Shown here: positions 33,084-42,225 of the stretch, one piece after another | Layout of the letters: each line of letters begins with the position of its first letter | How positions within the stretch are numbered: position 1 is the first letter of the stretch | Source: an uncultured Bacilli bacterium | GTDB taxonomy: Bacteria > Bacillota_I > Bacilli_A > RF39 > UBA660 | NCBI GenBank assembly: GCA_934101425.1 | Contig: CAKOQQ010000004.1 | Span: forward strand, 1 to 64,000 | Reading direction: 5' to 3' | Length of the DNA stretch: 64,000 bases | Notes under the pieces: generated by a model | Database searches by the model: none | The model's input: only the letters and a program-made list of their open reading frames with translations | What the model was told of the DNA's origin: nothing | Made by a program: the position numbers and the translations under genes

Positions 33084-33665
33084 ATGAAGAAATCATTAGT
33101 ATTATGGATCTTATTACTTTTAGCAATAAGTGGTTGTGGTAAAAAGAATTTTGATAAAGAATATAATAATATGCAAATAGGTAATATAGATAGTTATCAA
33201 TTAGATTTAAGAATATATGGTAAGGAAAATGTAAATTTTAAAATTGATAATTATAAAAATGAGTCTTATAGAGTTGATACATCTGATGCAACATACTATG
33301 TAATAAATAATAGTACTTATAAAGAAATAATAGGTGACGAAATTAAGTATGTTATGGTAGATACTAAATTATTTACTAATACAGATATTTTATTACAAGG
33401 GCTTAAAAATATTAAATCTAGAAAAGAAGTAAAGAACGATATAACTGATTTAGATTTAGAATTATATGATGTAACATTTGATTCAAAGTATATTAAGTCT
33501 TTATTAAATGAACTTGCTTATGATAGTAACTATAATAATGCAAAAGGTAAAATATATATTAAAGATAATAATATTTATAAAATTATTTATGAGATAGATG
33601 ATTTAACTATAACTGCAACATTTTTTAGAATAAATAATATTAGAAAACCAGATATTGGTTCATAG
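33084..33665 (+). CDS. Lipoprotein of unknown function
   Basis: A 193-residue lipoprotein. The signal peptide (MKKSLVLWILLLLAIS) ends in the lipobox ISGC, followed by GKKNFDKEY. The mature part is polar and beta-rich, with no recognised domain. ATG 33084 has GGGGAT upstream and lies two bases after the LRR gene stop, so the two are cotranscribed. It may help export, anchoring or sensing of the LRR protein, but this rests on position only. A GTAA-loop terminator follows. Confidence 0.72.
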   Translation: MKKSLVLWILLLLAISGCGKKNFDKEYNNMQIGNIDSYQLDLRIYGKENVNFKIDNYKNESYRVDTSDATYYVINNSTYKEIIGDEIKYVMVDTKLFTNTDILLQGLKNIKSRKEVKNDITDLDLELYDVTFDSKYIKSLLNELAYDSNYNNAKGKIYIKDNNIYKIIYEIDDLTITATFFRINNIRKPDIGS

Positions 33666-33668
33666 TAT

Positions 33669-33689
33669 AAGAGCGTAAGCTCTTTTTTT
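33669..33689 (+). terminator. Terminator of the LRR/lipoprotein operon
   Basis: AAGAGC-GTAA-GCTCTT with seven T, the same hairpin as at 30398. Confidence 0.85.
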
Positions 33690-33690
33690 C

Positions 33691-33719
33691 TTGTCTAAAC
33701 TATGTAAATGTATTATAAT
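33691..33719 (+). promoter_or_regulatory. Promoter of uppS
   Basis: -35 TTGTCT (33691-33696), a 17-base spacer and -10 TATAAT (33714-33719), 19 bases before ATG 33739. Confidence 0.6.
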
Positions 33720-33738
33720 AAATAATAGGAGTGAGGAT

Positions 33739-34470
33739 ATGAATTACGATAATTTAAAAATACCAAACCATGTAGGTATTATAGTAGATGGTAATGGTAG
33801 ATGGGCAACTAGTCAAGGATTAAAAAGAAGTGCTGGACATAAAAAAGGTGCTGAAAACTTAGAAAAATTAGTTTTATATATATTAAGTAAGGGTATTAAA
33901 GTAGTTAGTTTATATGTTTTTTCTACTGAAAACTTTAAAAGAAGTGAAGAAGAAGTTGGTTATTTAATGAAACTTTTTATTGAAAAGTTTAAAACTACTG
34001 TTAAAAAATATAATAAGTCTAATATTAAAGTGTTATTTTCAGGTAGAAGAGAACCACTTAGTACTGAAATTTTAAGTGCTATGGATGAAATGGTAGAAAT
34101 GACAAAGAATAATACTGGTGGTACTGTTAATTTTTGCTTAAATTATGGAGGACATGCAGAAATAATTGATGCTTCTATAAAACTTCATAATGATTTAAAT
34201 AATGGCAAAATTAGTATTAGTGATATAAATGAAGATTTATATTTAAAATATATGTATAATGATTTACCTATGATAGATTTACTTATTAGAACTGGCGGAG
34301 AACAAAGAATAAGTAATTTTATGTTATGGCAACTTTCATATGCAGAATTTTATTTTCCTAAGACTTATTTTCCTGCATTTGATGAAAAAGAATTTGATAA
34401 AGCTATTCTAGAATATTCTTCTAGAGATCGTAGATTTGGAGGTATAAATTATGAAAGTAAGAATAATTAG
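33739..34470 (+). CDS. uppS: Undecaprenyl diphosphate synthase
   Basis: A 243-residue cis-prenyltransferase that extends farnesyl diphosphate with IPP to the C55 carrier used for wall synthesis. GIIVDGNGRWA holds the catalytic Asp, YVFSTENFKRS follows, and LIRTGGEQRISNFMLWQ is near 195 (the usual RTSGE is RTGGE here). The end has SRDRRFGG. ATG 33739 is preferred to an upstream start because AGGAGTGAGG lies before it. It overlaps cdsA by 20 bases. Its allylic primer could come from the fused prenyl synthase at 1941-3809. Confidence 0.95.
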   Translation: MNYDNLKIPNHVGIIVDGNGRWATSQGLKRSAGHKKGAENLEKLVLYILSKGIKVVSLYVFSTENFKRSEEEVGYLMKLFIEKFKTTVKKYNKSNIKVLFSGRREPLSTEILSAMDEMVEMTKNNTGGTVNFCLNYGGHAEIIDASIKLHNDLNNGKISISDINEDLYLKYMYNDLPMIDLLIRTGGEQRISNFMLWQLSYAEFYFPKTYFPAFDEKEFDKAILEYSSRDRRFGGINYESKNN

Positions 34471-35248
34471 TGCAATTGTTGCTTTAGCAATTACAATTCC
34501 TTTAATGGTTAAAGGTGGTCTTATTTTTGATATTGGTATTGTTATTATTAGTTTGCTTGGATTAAAGGAATTCATTTCTTCTAAAGAAAATGAGAAAAAA
34601 TTACCTTTATTTATTAAAGTTGTATCATATATATTAATGATGGTTATTTTAGTTATAGGATTAAGTAATAAAGAAGTGCTTACTTTAAATTATGCATCAT
34701 TAGCTTCATTATTTATGAGTTTTCTTTTACCTACAGTTTTATATCATAATAAAGATAGATATAGTATTAGTGATGCTTTCTATATGATTGGTGGATTACT
34801 TTTCTTATCTATTTCAATGATTATGTTATCTAGTATTAGATCTATCGGTTTAGCGGTATTAATTTATTTATTTTCAATTACTATATTAAATGATACATTT
34901 GCTTTAGTAACTGGTAAACTAATAGGTAAAACAAAATTACTAGAAGATATTTCTCCTAATAAAACTATTGAAGGTACATTAGGTGGATTATTTATGGGAA
35001 CTTTATTACCTGTATATTTATATGTAACTGTCATTGATCCTAATATTAATATTTTACTAATTACAGTAATTACTATATTTTTATCTATATTAGGTCAATT
35101 AGGAGATTTAGTTTTTTCTGCAATTAAAAGATATTATGGTATAAAAGATTTTTCTAATATTATGCCAGGTCATGGTGGTGTATTAGATAGATTAGATAGT
35201 ATAATATTTGTAATGTTAGGTTATATGATGATGTTTACACTTTTATAA
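34451..35248 (+). CDS. cdsA: Phosphatidate cytidylyltransferase
   Basis: A 265-residue polytopic membrane enzyme making CDP-diacylglycerol from phosphatidate and CTP, the branch point to phospholipids. The family signature GDLVFSAIKRYYGIKDFSN followed by MPGHGGVLDRLDS is near the C-terminus, and SPNKTIEGTLGG is in the middle. About seven membrane segments. The start lies inside uppS with GGAGG just upstream, so translation is coupled. rseP follows after nine bases; dxr, which often sits between them, is absent. Confidence 0.95.
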   Translation: MKVRIISAIVALAITIPLMVKGGLIFDIGIVIISLLGLKEFISSKENEKKLPLFIKVVSYILMMVILVIGLSNKEVLTLNYASLASLFMSFLLPTVLYHNKDRYSISDAFYMIGGLLFLSISMIMLSSIRSIGLAVLIYLFSITILNDTFALVTGKLIGKTKLLEDISPNKTIEGTLGGLFMGTLLPVYLYVTVIDPNINILLITVITIFLSILGQLGDLVFSAIKRYYGIKDFSNIMPGHGGVLDRLDSIIFVMLGYMMMFTLL

Positions 35249-35257
35249 GGAGGCAAT

Positions 35258-36283
35258 ATGACTTTAATTTATTTTATACTTATTTTAGGTATTACTGTAT
35301 TTGTCCATGAATTGGGACATTTTATATGTGCTAAGAAGTCTGGTATTTATGTATATGAGTTTTCAATAGGTATGGGTCCTAAATTATTTGGTTTTAAAAG
35401 AAAAAATGATGAAACTAATTATGTAATTAGATTATTACCTATTGGTGGATATGTACAAATGGCTGGAGAAGAAATTGAAAAGGATGAAAATATTCCTGAA
35501 AATAAAAGATTTCAATCTAAGTCTATGGGTAAAAAGATTATTACAGTAACTGCCGGCGTTATTATGAATTTTTTACTAGCTATCATTTTATATACTATTA
35601 TAGGATTTGTAAGTGGTGTTCCTAGTGAAGAATTATATATTTATGAAAGCAGTAATAAAGATATTGTTGGTAGTAAAGTATTAGAAATAAATAATAAAGA
35701 AGTAAAAGTAGTTGATATATCAAACTTATATTTAACTACTGATATGTTAAAAGGAAAAGATATTGTATTAAAACTAGAAAAAGATGGTAAAACTAGTGAA
35801 GTTACATTTGATGCTACAAAAGTAGAAAAAGATAATGAAACTAGTTATACATATGATTTTAAATTTTCACTTGTAAGAACTGATAGTGTATTAAGAAAAA
35901 TATTTTATGGTTTTATAAAGGTTGGTACTACTATTGTTCAAATGATTATTACATTATGGTTTTTAATTACCGGCAAAGTTAGTTTAAGTGCTATGAGTGG
36001 TCCTGTTGGTATTTATAGTTTAGTTGGTGAAGTATCTAGTCTGGGATTTTTACCTTTAGTAGAACTTTTAGCTCTTATTTGTGTTAATGTAGGAGTTATT
36101 AATATACTACCTATACCAGCGTTTGATGGTGGTAGGTTATTATTCTTAATAATAGAAAAATTAAGAGGTAAACCCGCTAGTCCTAAAGTAGAAAATACTA
36201 TTCATGCAATATTCTTTGCACTTTTAATGCTACTTATTATAGTCATCACATTTAATGATTTAGGAAAAATCTTTAAATGGTAA
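35258..36283 (+). CDS. rseP: Site-2 zinc metalloprotease RseP/RasP
   Basis: A 341-residue intramembrane protease that cuts membrane-bound anti-sigma factors and signal peptide remnants. HELGH at 17-21 supplies the zinc ligands and catalytic Glu, and NILPIPAFDGGRLL near 290 supplies the third ligand. One PDZ domain lies between (about 115-200). Four membrane segments. AAGGAGG precedes ATG 35258. Its reading frame overlaps the next small gene by seven bases. Confidence 0.95.
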   Translation: MTLIYFILILGITVFVHELGHFICAKKSGIYVYEFSIGMGPKLFGFKRKNDETNYVIRLLPIGGYVQMAGEEIEKDENIPENKRFQSKSMGKKIITVTAGVIMNFLLAIILYTIIGFVSGVPSEELYIYESSNKDIVGSKVLEINNKEVKVVDISNLYLTTDMLKGKDIVLKLEKDGKTSEVTFDATKVEKDNETSYTYDFKFSLVRTDSVLRKIFYGFIKVGTTIVQMIITLWFLITGKVSLSAMSGPVGIYSLVGEVSSLGFLPLVELLALICVNVGVINILPIPAFDGGRLLFLIIEKLRGKPASPKVENTIHAIFFALLMLLIIVITFNDLGKIFKW

Positions 36284-36594
36284 TTACTAAATTAAAGCAT
36301 TATGATGAAGTAGTAAATTATATATATAAAGATGACTATATTGTAGATAAAATTATTGATTATTATAGAGATTTTGTAATGAATCCCAATAATAATAGAA
36401 AATGTATTTTTTTTGATAAAGTTGTATATGAGTTTTTATATAATAGTAAATTTATGGATTATGTAAAAGATGAAATTAAATCTGAAGAAGAAGATTTAAG
36501 TAAAAACTTTTTTAGTGATATAGAATATAATTTAAAAAGTTTATATAAGAAATTTAATAAAAATAATTTAAAAATAGATACTAGGTGGTTATGA
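36277..36594 (+). CDS. Small acidic/basic helical protein of unknown function
   Basis: A 105-residue protein with no recognised family, no signal peptide and no membrane segment. It is rich in Tyr, Asp, Lys and Asn and predicted mostly helical. It begins within the end of rseP (ATG 36277, with an AGGAAAA-like site upstream) and its TGA stop shares a base with the ABC ATPase start (TGATG). The double overlap argues that it is a real gene. Confidence 0.55.
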   Translation: MVITKLKHYDEVVNYIYKDDYIVDKIIDYYRDFVMNPNNNRKCIFFDKVVYEFLYNSKFMDYVKDEIKSEEEDLSKNFFSDIEYNLKSLYKKFNKNNLKIDTRWL

Positions 36595-37493
36595 TGTTAG
36601 AAGTAAAACATGTTACAAAGTATTATGGTGATGTACTGGCAGTTGATGATTTAAGTTTTAATGTTAAAAAAGGTGAAATATTTGGTTTATTAGGTGTTAA
36701 TGGAGCTGGTAAAACTACTACGTTTAGAATGATTATGGGATTACTTGATAGTAGTGCTGGTGAAATTACTTTAGATGGTAAAAAAATAGATTACAGTGTC
36801 ACTGATAAAATAGGCTTTTTAACTGAAGAAAGAAGTTTATTACCAAAATTAACAGTTAAAGAACAATTGCTATTTTATGGAGCTCTTAAAAATATGAGTG
36901 ATGAAGAAATACTAAAAAGAAGTGAAGTATTATTAGAAAGATTTGGTATTAAAGATTATCTAAATAGAAAAATAAAAGAGTTAAGTAAAGGAAATCAACA
37001 AAAAGTACAATTTATAAGTGCTATTATAAATGAACCAGAACTTTTAATATTAGATGAACCATTTAGTGGGTTAGATCCATTTAATGTTGAGCTTTTTAAA
37101 GCTGAAATAGAATCAATGAGTAAAAAAGGTAGTATTATAATATTTTCTTCTCATCGTATGGAACATGTTGAGTTATTTTGTAAAAAAATCGCTATTATAT
37201 TAAAAGGTAAAACAGTCCTTGAAGGAAATTTAAAAGAAATAAAAGAAAAATATAGAAAAAAGAATATAATTGTTAAAGGCACTATAGATGTAGATAAAAT
37301 TAAAAAAATTAAAGGTGTAATAGATGTTACTTTAAATAATTTAGAGTATCAAATTAAAATTGATGATATAAGTGTATCAGATTTAGTGTTTAAAGAAATA
37401 ATAAAAGGAAAAGATATTACAAAATATGTTATTGAAGAACCTTCTTTAAATGAAATATTTGTAAGTAAAGTAGGTGAATCATATGAGAAGTAA
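36594..37493 (+). CDS. NatA-like ABC transporter ATP-binding protein
   Basis: A 299-residue ABC ATPase. Walker A is GVNGAGKTTT, the signature is LSKGNQQKVQF (LSGGQ in most relatives), Walker B is LLILDEPFSGLDP, and the switch histidine is in FSSHRMEH. A C-terminal extension of about 80 residues is typical of the NatA/YhaQ group, whose complexes export Na+ or drugs. It is paired with the ABC-2 permease that follows, overlapping it by 11 bases. ATG 36594 is chosen over ATG 36591 because it gives AGGTGG a workable spacing. Confidence 0.9.
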   Translation: MLEVKHVTKYYGDVLAVDDLSFNVKKGEIFGLLGVNGAGKTTTFRMIMGLLDSSAGEITLDGKKIDYSVTDKIGFLTEERSLLPKLTVKEQLLFYGALKNMSDEEILKRSEVLLERFGIKDYLNRKIKELSKGNQQKVQFISAIINEPELLILDEPFSGLDPFNVELFKAEIESMSKKGSIIIFSSHRMEHVELFCKKIAIILKGKTVLEGNLKEIKEKYRKKNIIVKGTIDVDKIKKIKGVIDVTLNNLEYQIKIDDISVSDLVFKEIIKGKDITKYVIEEPSLNEIFVSKVGESYEK

Positions 37494-38802
37494 ATTAGAT
37501 TATTTAATTACATTAAGTTTAAAAAGAAAAATGAAAACTAAATGGTTTTTAATTACTAATATTTTAGTAGCTATACTTATTATTGGACTTATTAATATTG
37601 ATAGTATTATTACTTTATTTGGTGGAGACTTTAATAAGAAAACTAAATTATATGTTATTGATAACACAAATGAAGCTTATGAACTTTTTAAAACAGAATT
37701 AGATAATTCATCTAAATTATTAAATGAAGAATCTAGCTACGAAGTTTATAGTTATGATAAAACTATTGATGATGCTATGGAAGAATTAAAAGATAAAGAT
37801 AATTATGATAATTATTATTTAGAATTTTCATATTTAGAAGATTATACTTTAAAAGTTAAATTATTAACTAAAGAATATATTGATATATATGATACTCAAA
37901 TACTTAATAATGCTCTTAATAATACAAAAGTATCATTATCTATAAGTCATTCTAATATATCTATTGAAGAATTAAATAAGATATATGAACCTGTTAATGT
38001 AGATAGAGTATATTTAGATGAAAAGAAAAATAGCGCGGAAGAAAATATGGAGATGATTATGTCTTCAGTGTTTCCAATTATTATTTTACCGGTATTTATG
38101 TTAATTGTCTTTTTAGTACAAATGATAGGTGCTGAAATTAATGATGAAAAAACTAGTAAAAGTATGGAAATTATTATTTCTAATGTAAGTGCAAAAACTC
38201 ATTTTGCAGCTAAAGTAATTGCAGGTAATGTATTTGTAATTAGTCAGTCATTATTACTCTTATTATATGGATCTATCGGTTTATTTTTAAGAAAAATAAT
38301 AGGTGGTAGTAATATAGTTAGTGGTATAACTGGTAAGATTTCATCATTTACAAGTGGATTTTTATCTAGTAGTGTTGGAACTAAGTTAGTTTATGCAATT
38401 CCAATATTTATAGTAATTTTACTTGCTACGTTTGTAGCATATTCACTTATTGCAGGTATACTTGCATCAATGTCTACTAACGTAGAAGACTTTCAACAAG
38501 TACAAACTCCAATAATAATTGTCTTATTATTGTCTTATTATTTATCAATGATGGCAGGATTATTTAATGGATCAATTTTTATCAAAGTTGTTTCTATGAT
38601 TCCATTTATATCAGCTATTTTAGCTCCTGCACTATTTATGCTAGGTGAAATTGGAGTATTTGGTTTATCTATCGCTTCAGTTTTACTAATTATTACTGAT
38701 TATTTACTAATTAAATATGGTATGAAAATATATAAAGTTGGAATTCTTAATTATTCTAGTAGTAAATTATTTAAAAAGATGTTTAAAGCTTTAAAAGATT
38801 AA
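37483..38802 (+). CDS. NatB-like ABC-2 permease
   Basis: A 439-residue membrane subunit. One membrane segment near the N-terminus (about 22-42) is followed by a large outside domain (about 45-190) and a cluster of five or six segments (195-425), the ABC2_membrane_3/NatB plan. Substrate unknown; sodium or an antimicrobial are the family precedents. AGGTGA precedes ATG 37483. The terminator overlaps the end of the gene, whose last codons form its left arm. Confidence 0.87.
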   Translation: MRSKLDYLITLSLKRKMKTKWFLITNILVAILIIGLINIDSIITLFGGDFNKKTKLYVIDNTNEAYELFKTELDNSSKLLNEESSYEVYSYDKTIDDAMEELKDKDNYDNYYLEFSYLEDYTLKVKLLTKEYIDIYDTQILNNALNNTKVSLSISHSNISIEELNKIYEPVNVDRVYLDEKKNSAEENMEMIMSSVFPIIILPVFMLIVFLVQMIGAEINDEKTSKSMEIIISNVSAKTHFAAKVIAGNVFVISQSLLLLLYGSIGLFLRKIIGGSNIVSGITGKISSFTSGFLSSSVGTKLVYAIPIFIVILLATFVAYSLIAGILASMSTNVEDFQQVQTPIIIVLLLSYYLSMMAGLFNGSIFIKVVSMIPFISAILAPALFMLGEIGVFGLSIASVLLIITDYLLIKYGMKIYKVGILNYSSSKLFKKMFKALKD

Positions 38803-38814
38803 ACATCTTTTTTG
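38775..38814 (+). terminator. Terminator of the NatAB-like operon
   Basis: AAAGATGTTTAA within the coding end pairs with TTAAACATCTTT, followed by T residues. Confidence 0.7.
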
Positions 38815-38856
38815 TATATAAATTATTTATAAGGTTATATTAATATTGGTGATAAT

Positions 38857-39288
38857 ATGAAAGAGAATATAAATGCATTAGATGAAATAAATAAAGGTGT
38901 TACTATGGGTATCGCAGCTATAGATATAATTTTACCTAGAATTAAAAATAATCATTTTAAGTCATTAGTAAAAAAACAATATAAAGATTATGAAAAAATT
39001 AATAAAAAAATAGAGAAAATATATAATAAATATGATGATACTAAAGAGCCTCACAAAGTAGGTGTGATTGCAAAAACTATGACTGCGTATGGAGTAGATA
39101 TAAAAACCATTATGGACGATACTGATTCTAAAATAGCTGAATTATTAATAAAGGGGACTAATATGGGGATCATAGAGGGAAAAAGAATCTATAATAATAA
39201 AAAGATGGATGATAAAGTATTAAAGATAGTAGATACATATATTAATATGCAAGAGTGTATAGTAGAAGATTTAAAAGAATTTTTATAA
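38857..39288 (+). CDS. Conserved helical-bundle protein of unknown function
   Basis: A 143-residue, all-helical cytoplasmic protein. It resembles a conserved Clostridia/Bacilli hypothetical family (INKGVTMGIAAID near the start and LLIKGTNMGIIEG in the middle) with a ferritin-like or DUF2383-like four-helix look. No metal-binding ExxH motif is evident. It has GGTGATA before ATG 38857, stands alone and is followed by a terminator. The family resemblance is from memory and its function is unknown. Confidence 0.65.
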   Translation: MKENINALDEINKGVTMGIAAIDIILPRIKNNHFKSLVKKQYKDYEKINKKIEKIYNKYDDTKEPHKVGVIAKTMTAYGVDIKTIMDDTDSKIAELLIKGTNMGIIEGKRIYNNKKMDDKVLKIVDTYINMQECIVEDLKEFL

Positions 39289-39307
39289 CAACTTAGGTTG
39301 TTTTTTT
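39287..39307 (+). terminator. Terminator after the helical-bundle gene
   Basis: AACAAC-TTAG-GTTGTT followed by T residues. The next promoter begins within the T tract. Confidence 0.75.
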
Positions 39308-39315
39308 GCTATAAT
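39307..39315 (+). promoter_or_regulatory. Extended -10 promoter of the aminopeptidase gene
   Basis: TGCTATAAT ends 17 bases before ATG 39333, with AAGGAGG between. Confidence 0.65.
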
Positions 39316-39332
39316 AAATAAAGGAGGATTAT

Positions 39333-40538
39333 ATGAAAGAAAAATATGCTAGATTATTACTTATTAAATGCTTGGGATTAGAAAATAAAAGACCTTTATT
39401 TATACAAGGAAATGAATATACAAGAGAATTTATAGAAATAGTAAAAAAAGAAGCAAATAAACTTGGTATTGATGATATATATGTACTTAGTATAGATCAA
39501 ATGGAAAGACATGATTTAATTAAAAAGTTATCTTTAGAAGAAATCATTACGCATCCATTATTTGATAAATCGATAATGAATACTTATGCAGAAAAAGGTG
39601 CTGCCTTTTTAATGCTATCTTCTATGATACCTAATTTAATGAATGATGTTGATAAAGATAAATTAGCTAAAACAATAAGACATGAAAGAGAAACCGAATG
39701 GTTATATAGAAAAAAACAACATGTTAATGAAGTACCATGGTGTATAGCTTGTATACCTAATATTAAATGGGCCAAAGATTTATTTCCTAGTGAAGAAAGT
39801 GCATTAGATAAATTATGGAATTTAATTTATCAAATTTGTTTAGTAGATAAAAAAGATCCAATTAAAGCTTGGGATGAACTAATTAGTTCTAATAAAGCGT
39901 TATGTGATAAATTTAATAAACTAGAACTTAGAGAATTAAGATATAAAAATAGTTTAGGAACTGATTTATCTATTAAATTACCAGAAGGTCATATTTGGTG
40001 TGGTGGAACTATAAATAATGATTTAATAGTAAATATGCCTACACTAGAAATATTTACATCTCCTTTAATGAAAGGTGTAAATGGTATAGTTTATAACGCT
40101 AAACCACTTTTATATAATAATGTTCTTATAGATGATTTTTATATTGAGTTTAAGGATGGTAAGGTAATAAATTATGCTGCTAAAAAAGGATTTGATACTC
40201 TTAAGGGGATAATTGAAACAGATGAATATTCATGCTATTTAGGTGAAGTAGCTTTAGTACCTTATGATTCTGCTATATCAAATACCAATGTAATATTTAA
40301 AGATACCTTATTAGATGAAAATGCTTCATGTCATTTAGCTCTTGGTGCTAGTTATCCAGAATGTATGAAGGGTGCTGATAATAAGGAAAAAGATGAACTT
40401 AGAAAAATGGGTGTTAATGACTCTAAAGCTCATGTCGATTTTATGGTTGGTACATCTGATTTAGATATAGTTGGTATTACAAAAGATAATAAGAAAATAC
40501 AAATATTTAAAAATGGTAATTTTAGTGAAGACTTATAA
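39333..40538 (+). CDS. M29 family aminopeptidase (AmpS/PepS-like)
   Basis: A 401-residue cytoplasmic metallo-aminopeptidase of the thermophilic M29 family, which releases N-terminal residues from peptides. Family blocks are WCIACIPN, LPEGHIWCGGT, the glutamate-bearing GEVALVPYDSAIS, the histidine in CHLALGASYPEC, and the C-terminal NDSKAHVDFMVGTSDLDI; these hold the two-metal site. Length is standard. It is a monocistronic gene between two terminators. Confidence 0.92.
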   Translation: MKEKYARLLLIKCLGLENKRPLFIQGNEYTREFIEIVKKEANKLGIDDIYVLSIDQMERHDLIKKLSLEEIITHPLFDKSIMNTYAEKGAAFLMLSSMIPNLMNDVDKDKLAKTIRHERETEWLYRKKQHVNEVPWCIACIPNIKWAKDLFPSEESALDKLWNLIYQICLVDKKDPIKAWDELISSNKALCDKFNKLELRELRYKNSLGTDLSIKLPEGHIWCGGTINNDLIVNMPTLEIFTSPLMKGVNGIVYNAKPLLYNNVLIDDFYIEFKDGKVINYAAKKGFDTLKGIIETDEYSCYLGEVALVPYDSAISNTNVIFKDTLLDENASCHLALGASYPECMKGADNKEKDELRKMGVNDSKAHVDFMVGTSDLDIVGITKDNKKIQIFKNGNFSEDL

Positions 40539-40540
40539 TA

Positions 40541-40571
40541 AAAAAATATCCTATTTTTTAGGATATTTTTT
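40541..40571. terminator. Bidirectional terminator
   Basis: AAAAAATATCC pairs with GGATATTTTTT between the converging aminopeptidase (+) and unknown (-) genes. Confidence 0.8.
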
Positions 40572-41384
40572 CATATATATTTTACCCATTGTTATTAAAT
40601 CTTTATCTGGTTCTATAGCTTCATCTAAATCTAAGTTTTCAATAGCATATGATATTTTATTATCTGATATTGTAACTTTATAGTTTTTAGAACCAACTTT
40701 TTTACTTTGAGTAAATCTATCTAATTCACCTGATTTTAATACAAGTTCATCTGTTGTTTTACTTGTTTTTCTTTTTTCACTAATACTTCTACTAATTTCT
40801 ATTTTAGAAAACTTATCTAATTTACCTAAATAATACTCTAATGTTTTAACTACATCATCAATACTAGTAGATGAGTTAAAACTAAATAGTGTTTCTTTTA
40901 ATTCATCTTCATATGGTAATGTAAAACTAGTTTTATTAGTTTTAGGTGAGTAAATAGATATTCTATAGGCTACATTATCTATTCTAACTATAAAGTAAGC
41001 AATACTTTTATAGAATATTCTTGATACTTCTTTACCATCTTTTTTAGTAGTTTCACTATCTAAATTTATAAATGTCTCACCATTAGAGTTTAATACTTCA
41101 TAAGAATTGGTAGTGTTACCATCTGTTAATCTAATTTTTGGCATTTCATCCATATCACCATATTCTAAAGAACCGGTATATGCTTTATTTGCAATTAAAG
41201 TAAATGTCATATCACCATTAAAAAATACTTTAATTTTTTCAGAACCAGTTATTCTTTTTAATGCTCCATAAACTATTTTTATGCCATCTTTATTCCATGT
41301 CTCTAAATATTTAGGTGAAAACAAAGTGCTTCTACTATCTAAAAAATCACTATTATTAACTCTTTTTTGAAATATTTTATTCAT
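40551..41384 (-). CDS. Unknown protein, minus strand
   Basis: A 277-residue protein with no recognised family, signal peptide or membrane segment. It begins MNKIFQKRVNNSDFLDSR and appears beta-rich in the middle (for example TSFTLPYEDELKE), with a Lys-rich C-terminus. GGAGG lies six bases before ATG 41384, and an extended -10 (TGATATAAT) on the minus strand lies farther upstream, so it is a genuine single gene. It is transcribed away from the zinc-transporter gene across a palindromic promoter region. Confidence 0.65.
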   Translation of the reverse strand: MNKIFQKRVNNSDFLDSRSTLFSPKYLETWNKDGIKIVYGALKRITGSEKIKVFFNGDMTFTLIANKAYTGSLEYGDMDEMPKIRLTDGNTTNSYEVLNSNGETFINLDSETTKKDGKEVSRIFYKSIAYFIVRIDNVAYRISIYSPKTNKTSFTLPYEDELKETLFSFNSSTSIDDVVKTLEYYLGKLDKFSKIEISRSISEKRKTSKTTDELVLKSGELDRFTQSKKVGSKNYKVTISDNKISYAIENLDLDEAIEPDKDLITMGKIYMKKYPKK

Positions 41385-41404
41385 AAGTCCTCCAGTAGTT
41401 AGAT

Positions 41405-41447
41405 ATTATATCATAATTTTTGTAAAAATCAAATTTTATGATATAAT
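41405..41447. promoter_or_regulatory. Palindromic divergent promoter pair
   Basis: ATTATATCATAA (41405-41416) and TTATGATATAAT (41436-41447) are exact inverted copies. Each contains an extended -10, TGATATAAT: one for the unknown minus-strand gene and one for the ZIP gene (16 bases before ATG 41464). Confidence 0.7.
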
Positions 41448-41463
41448 GTTTCTTGGTGATTTT

Positions 41464-42174
41464 ATGGAATTATTTTTAACATTTATTGCAGGAATGTTTA
41501 TATTAATAGGTACTTTAATTACATTTAAAGTAAATAGTGATAAGTTTGTTGATTATACTATATCTACAGCGTTTGTAGTTATGTTATTTTTAATTATATT
41601 TGAATTTGTACCTTCTGTATTTGAAGAGTTAAATATATTTATTAGTATACTTTCTATATTAACAGGATTAGTATTTTTAAAAGTGCTTGATATAGTTTTT
41701 CCACATCATCATCATGATCATAAACATGATAAAGACCACTCTGAAACATTAAACCATATTGCTATAGTATCATCAATAGCTTTATGTTTACATAATATTG
41801 TAGAAGGTGCTGCTATATATTCTACAAGCTTAAATAGCTTATCTACGGGACTTATTATGGTAATAGGCGTAGGCGTGCATAATATACCTATGGGTATGGT
41901 TATTGCTAGTAGTATGCATAAAAATAATAAGAGCAAAATACTTATTTCACTTATGGTTTCTTTATCAACTTTATTAGGTGGTATTATAATGATGTTATTT
42001 AATATAAAACATCAAGCTATCTTTATAGCAATAACTTTAGGTATGATTATTTATATAGCTTTATTTGAATTATTGCCTAAACTTATATGTAGTAAAAATA
42101 AAAAAGAAATATTATATGGATTTCTAACAGGATTAGTAATAGTTGCTTTATCACTTTTACTTCATCATCATTAA
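41464..42174 (+). CDS. ZIP family metal transporter
   Basis: A 236-residue polytopic protein that would import zinc or another divalent metal. About eight membrane segments. A His-rich loop (PHHHHDHKHDKDH, near 80) may sense or pass metal. The ZIP core motifs are present: HNIVEGAAIY in helix IV and GVHNIPMGMV in helix V. It ends LLLHHH. ATG 41464 is chosen over 41446 because GGTGAT lies between. Regulation could run through the palindromic divergent promoter. Confidence 0.92.
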   Translation: MELFLTFIAGMFILIGTLITFKVNSDKFVDYTISTAFVVMLFLIIFEFVPSVFEELNIFISILSILTGLVFLKVLDIVFPHHHHDHKHDKDHSETLNHIAIVSSIALCLHNIVEGAAIYSTSLNSLSTGLIMVIGVGVHNIPMGMVIASSMHKNNKSKILISLMVSLSTLLGGIIMMLFNIKHQAIFIAITLGMIIYIALFELLPKLICSKNKKEILYGFLTGLVIVALSLLLHHH

Positions 42175-42200
42175 AAAGGTATATTATACCTTTTTATTTT
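42173..42200 (+). terminator. Terminator of the ZIP gene
   Basis: AAAAAGGTATA pairs with TATACCTTTTT, then TATTTTG. Confidence 0.75.
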
Positions 42201-42201
42201 G

Positions 42202-42210
42202 TGATAAAAT
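42202..42210 (+). promoter_or_regulatory. Extended -10 promoter of the Y-family polymerase gene
   Basis: TGATAAAAT ends 15 bases before ATG 42226, with GGTGAT between. Confidence 0.55.
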
Positions 42211-42225
42211 ATATTTGGTGATACT

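Noticed and set aside
40471..40683. + strand frame over the end of the aminopeptidase gene and the terminator
   Set aside because: It reads through the bidirectional terminator and opposes a better supported minus-strand gene.
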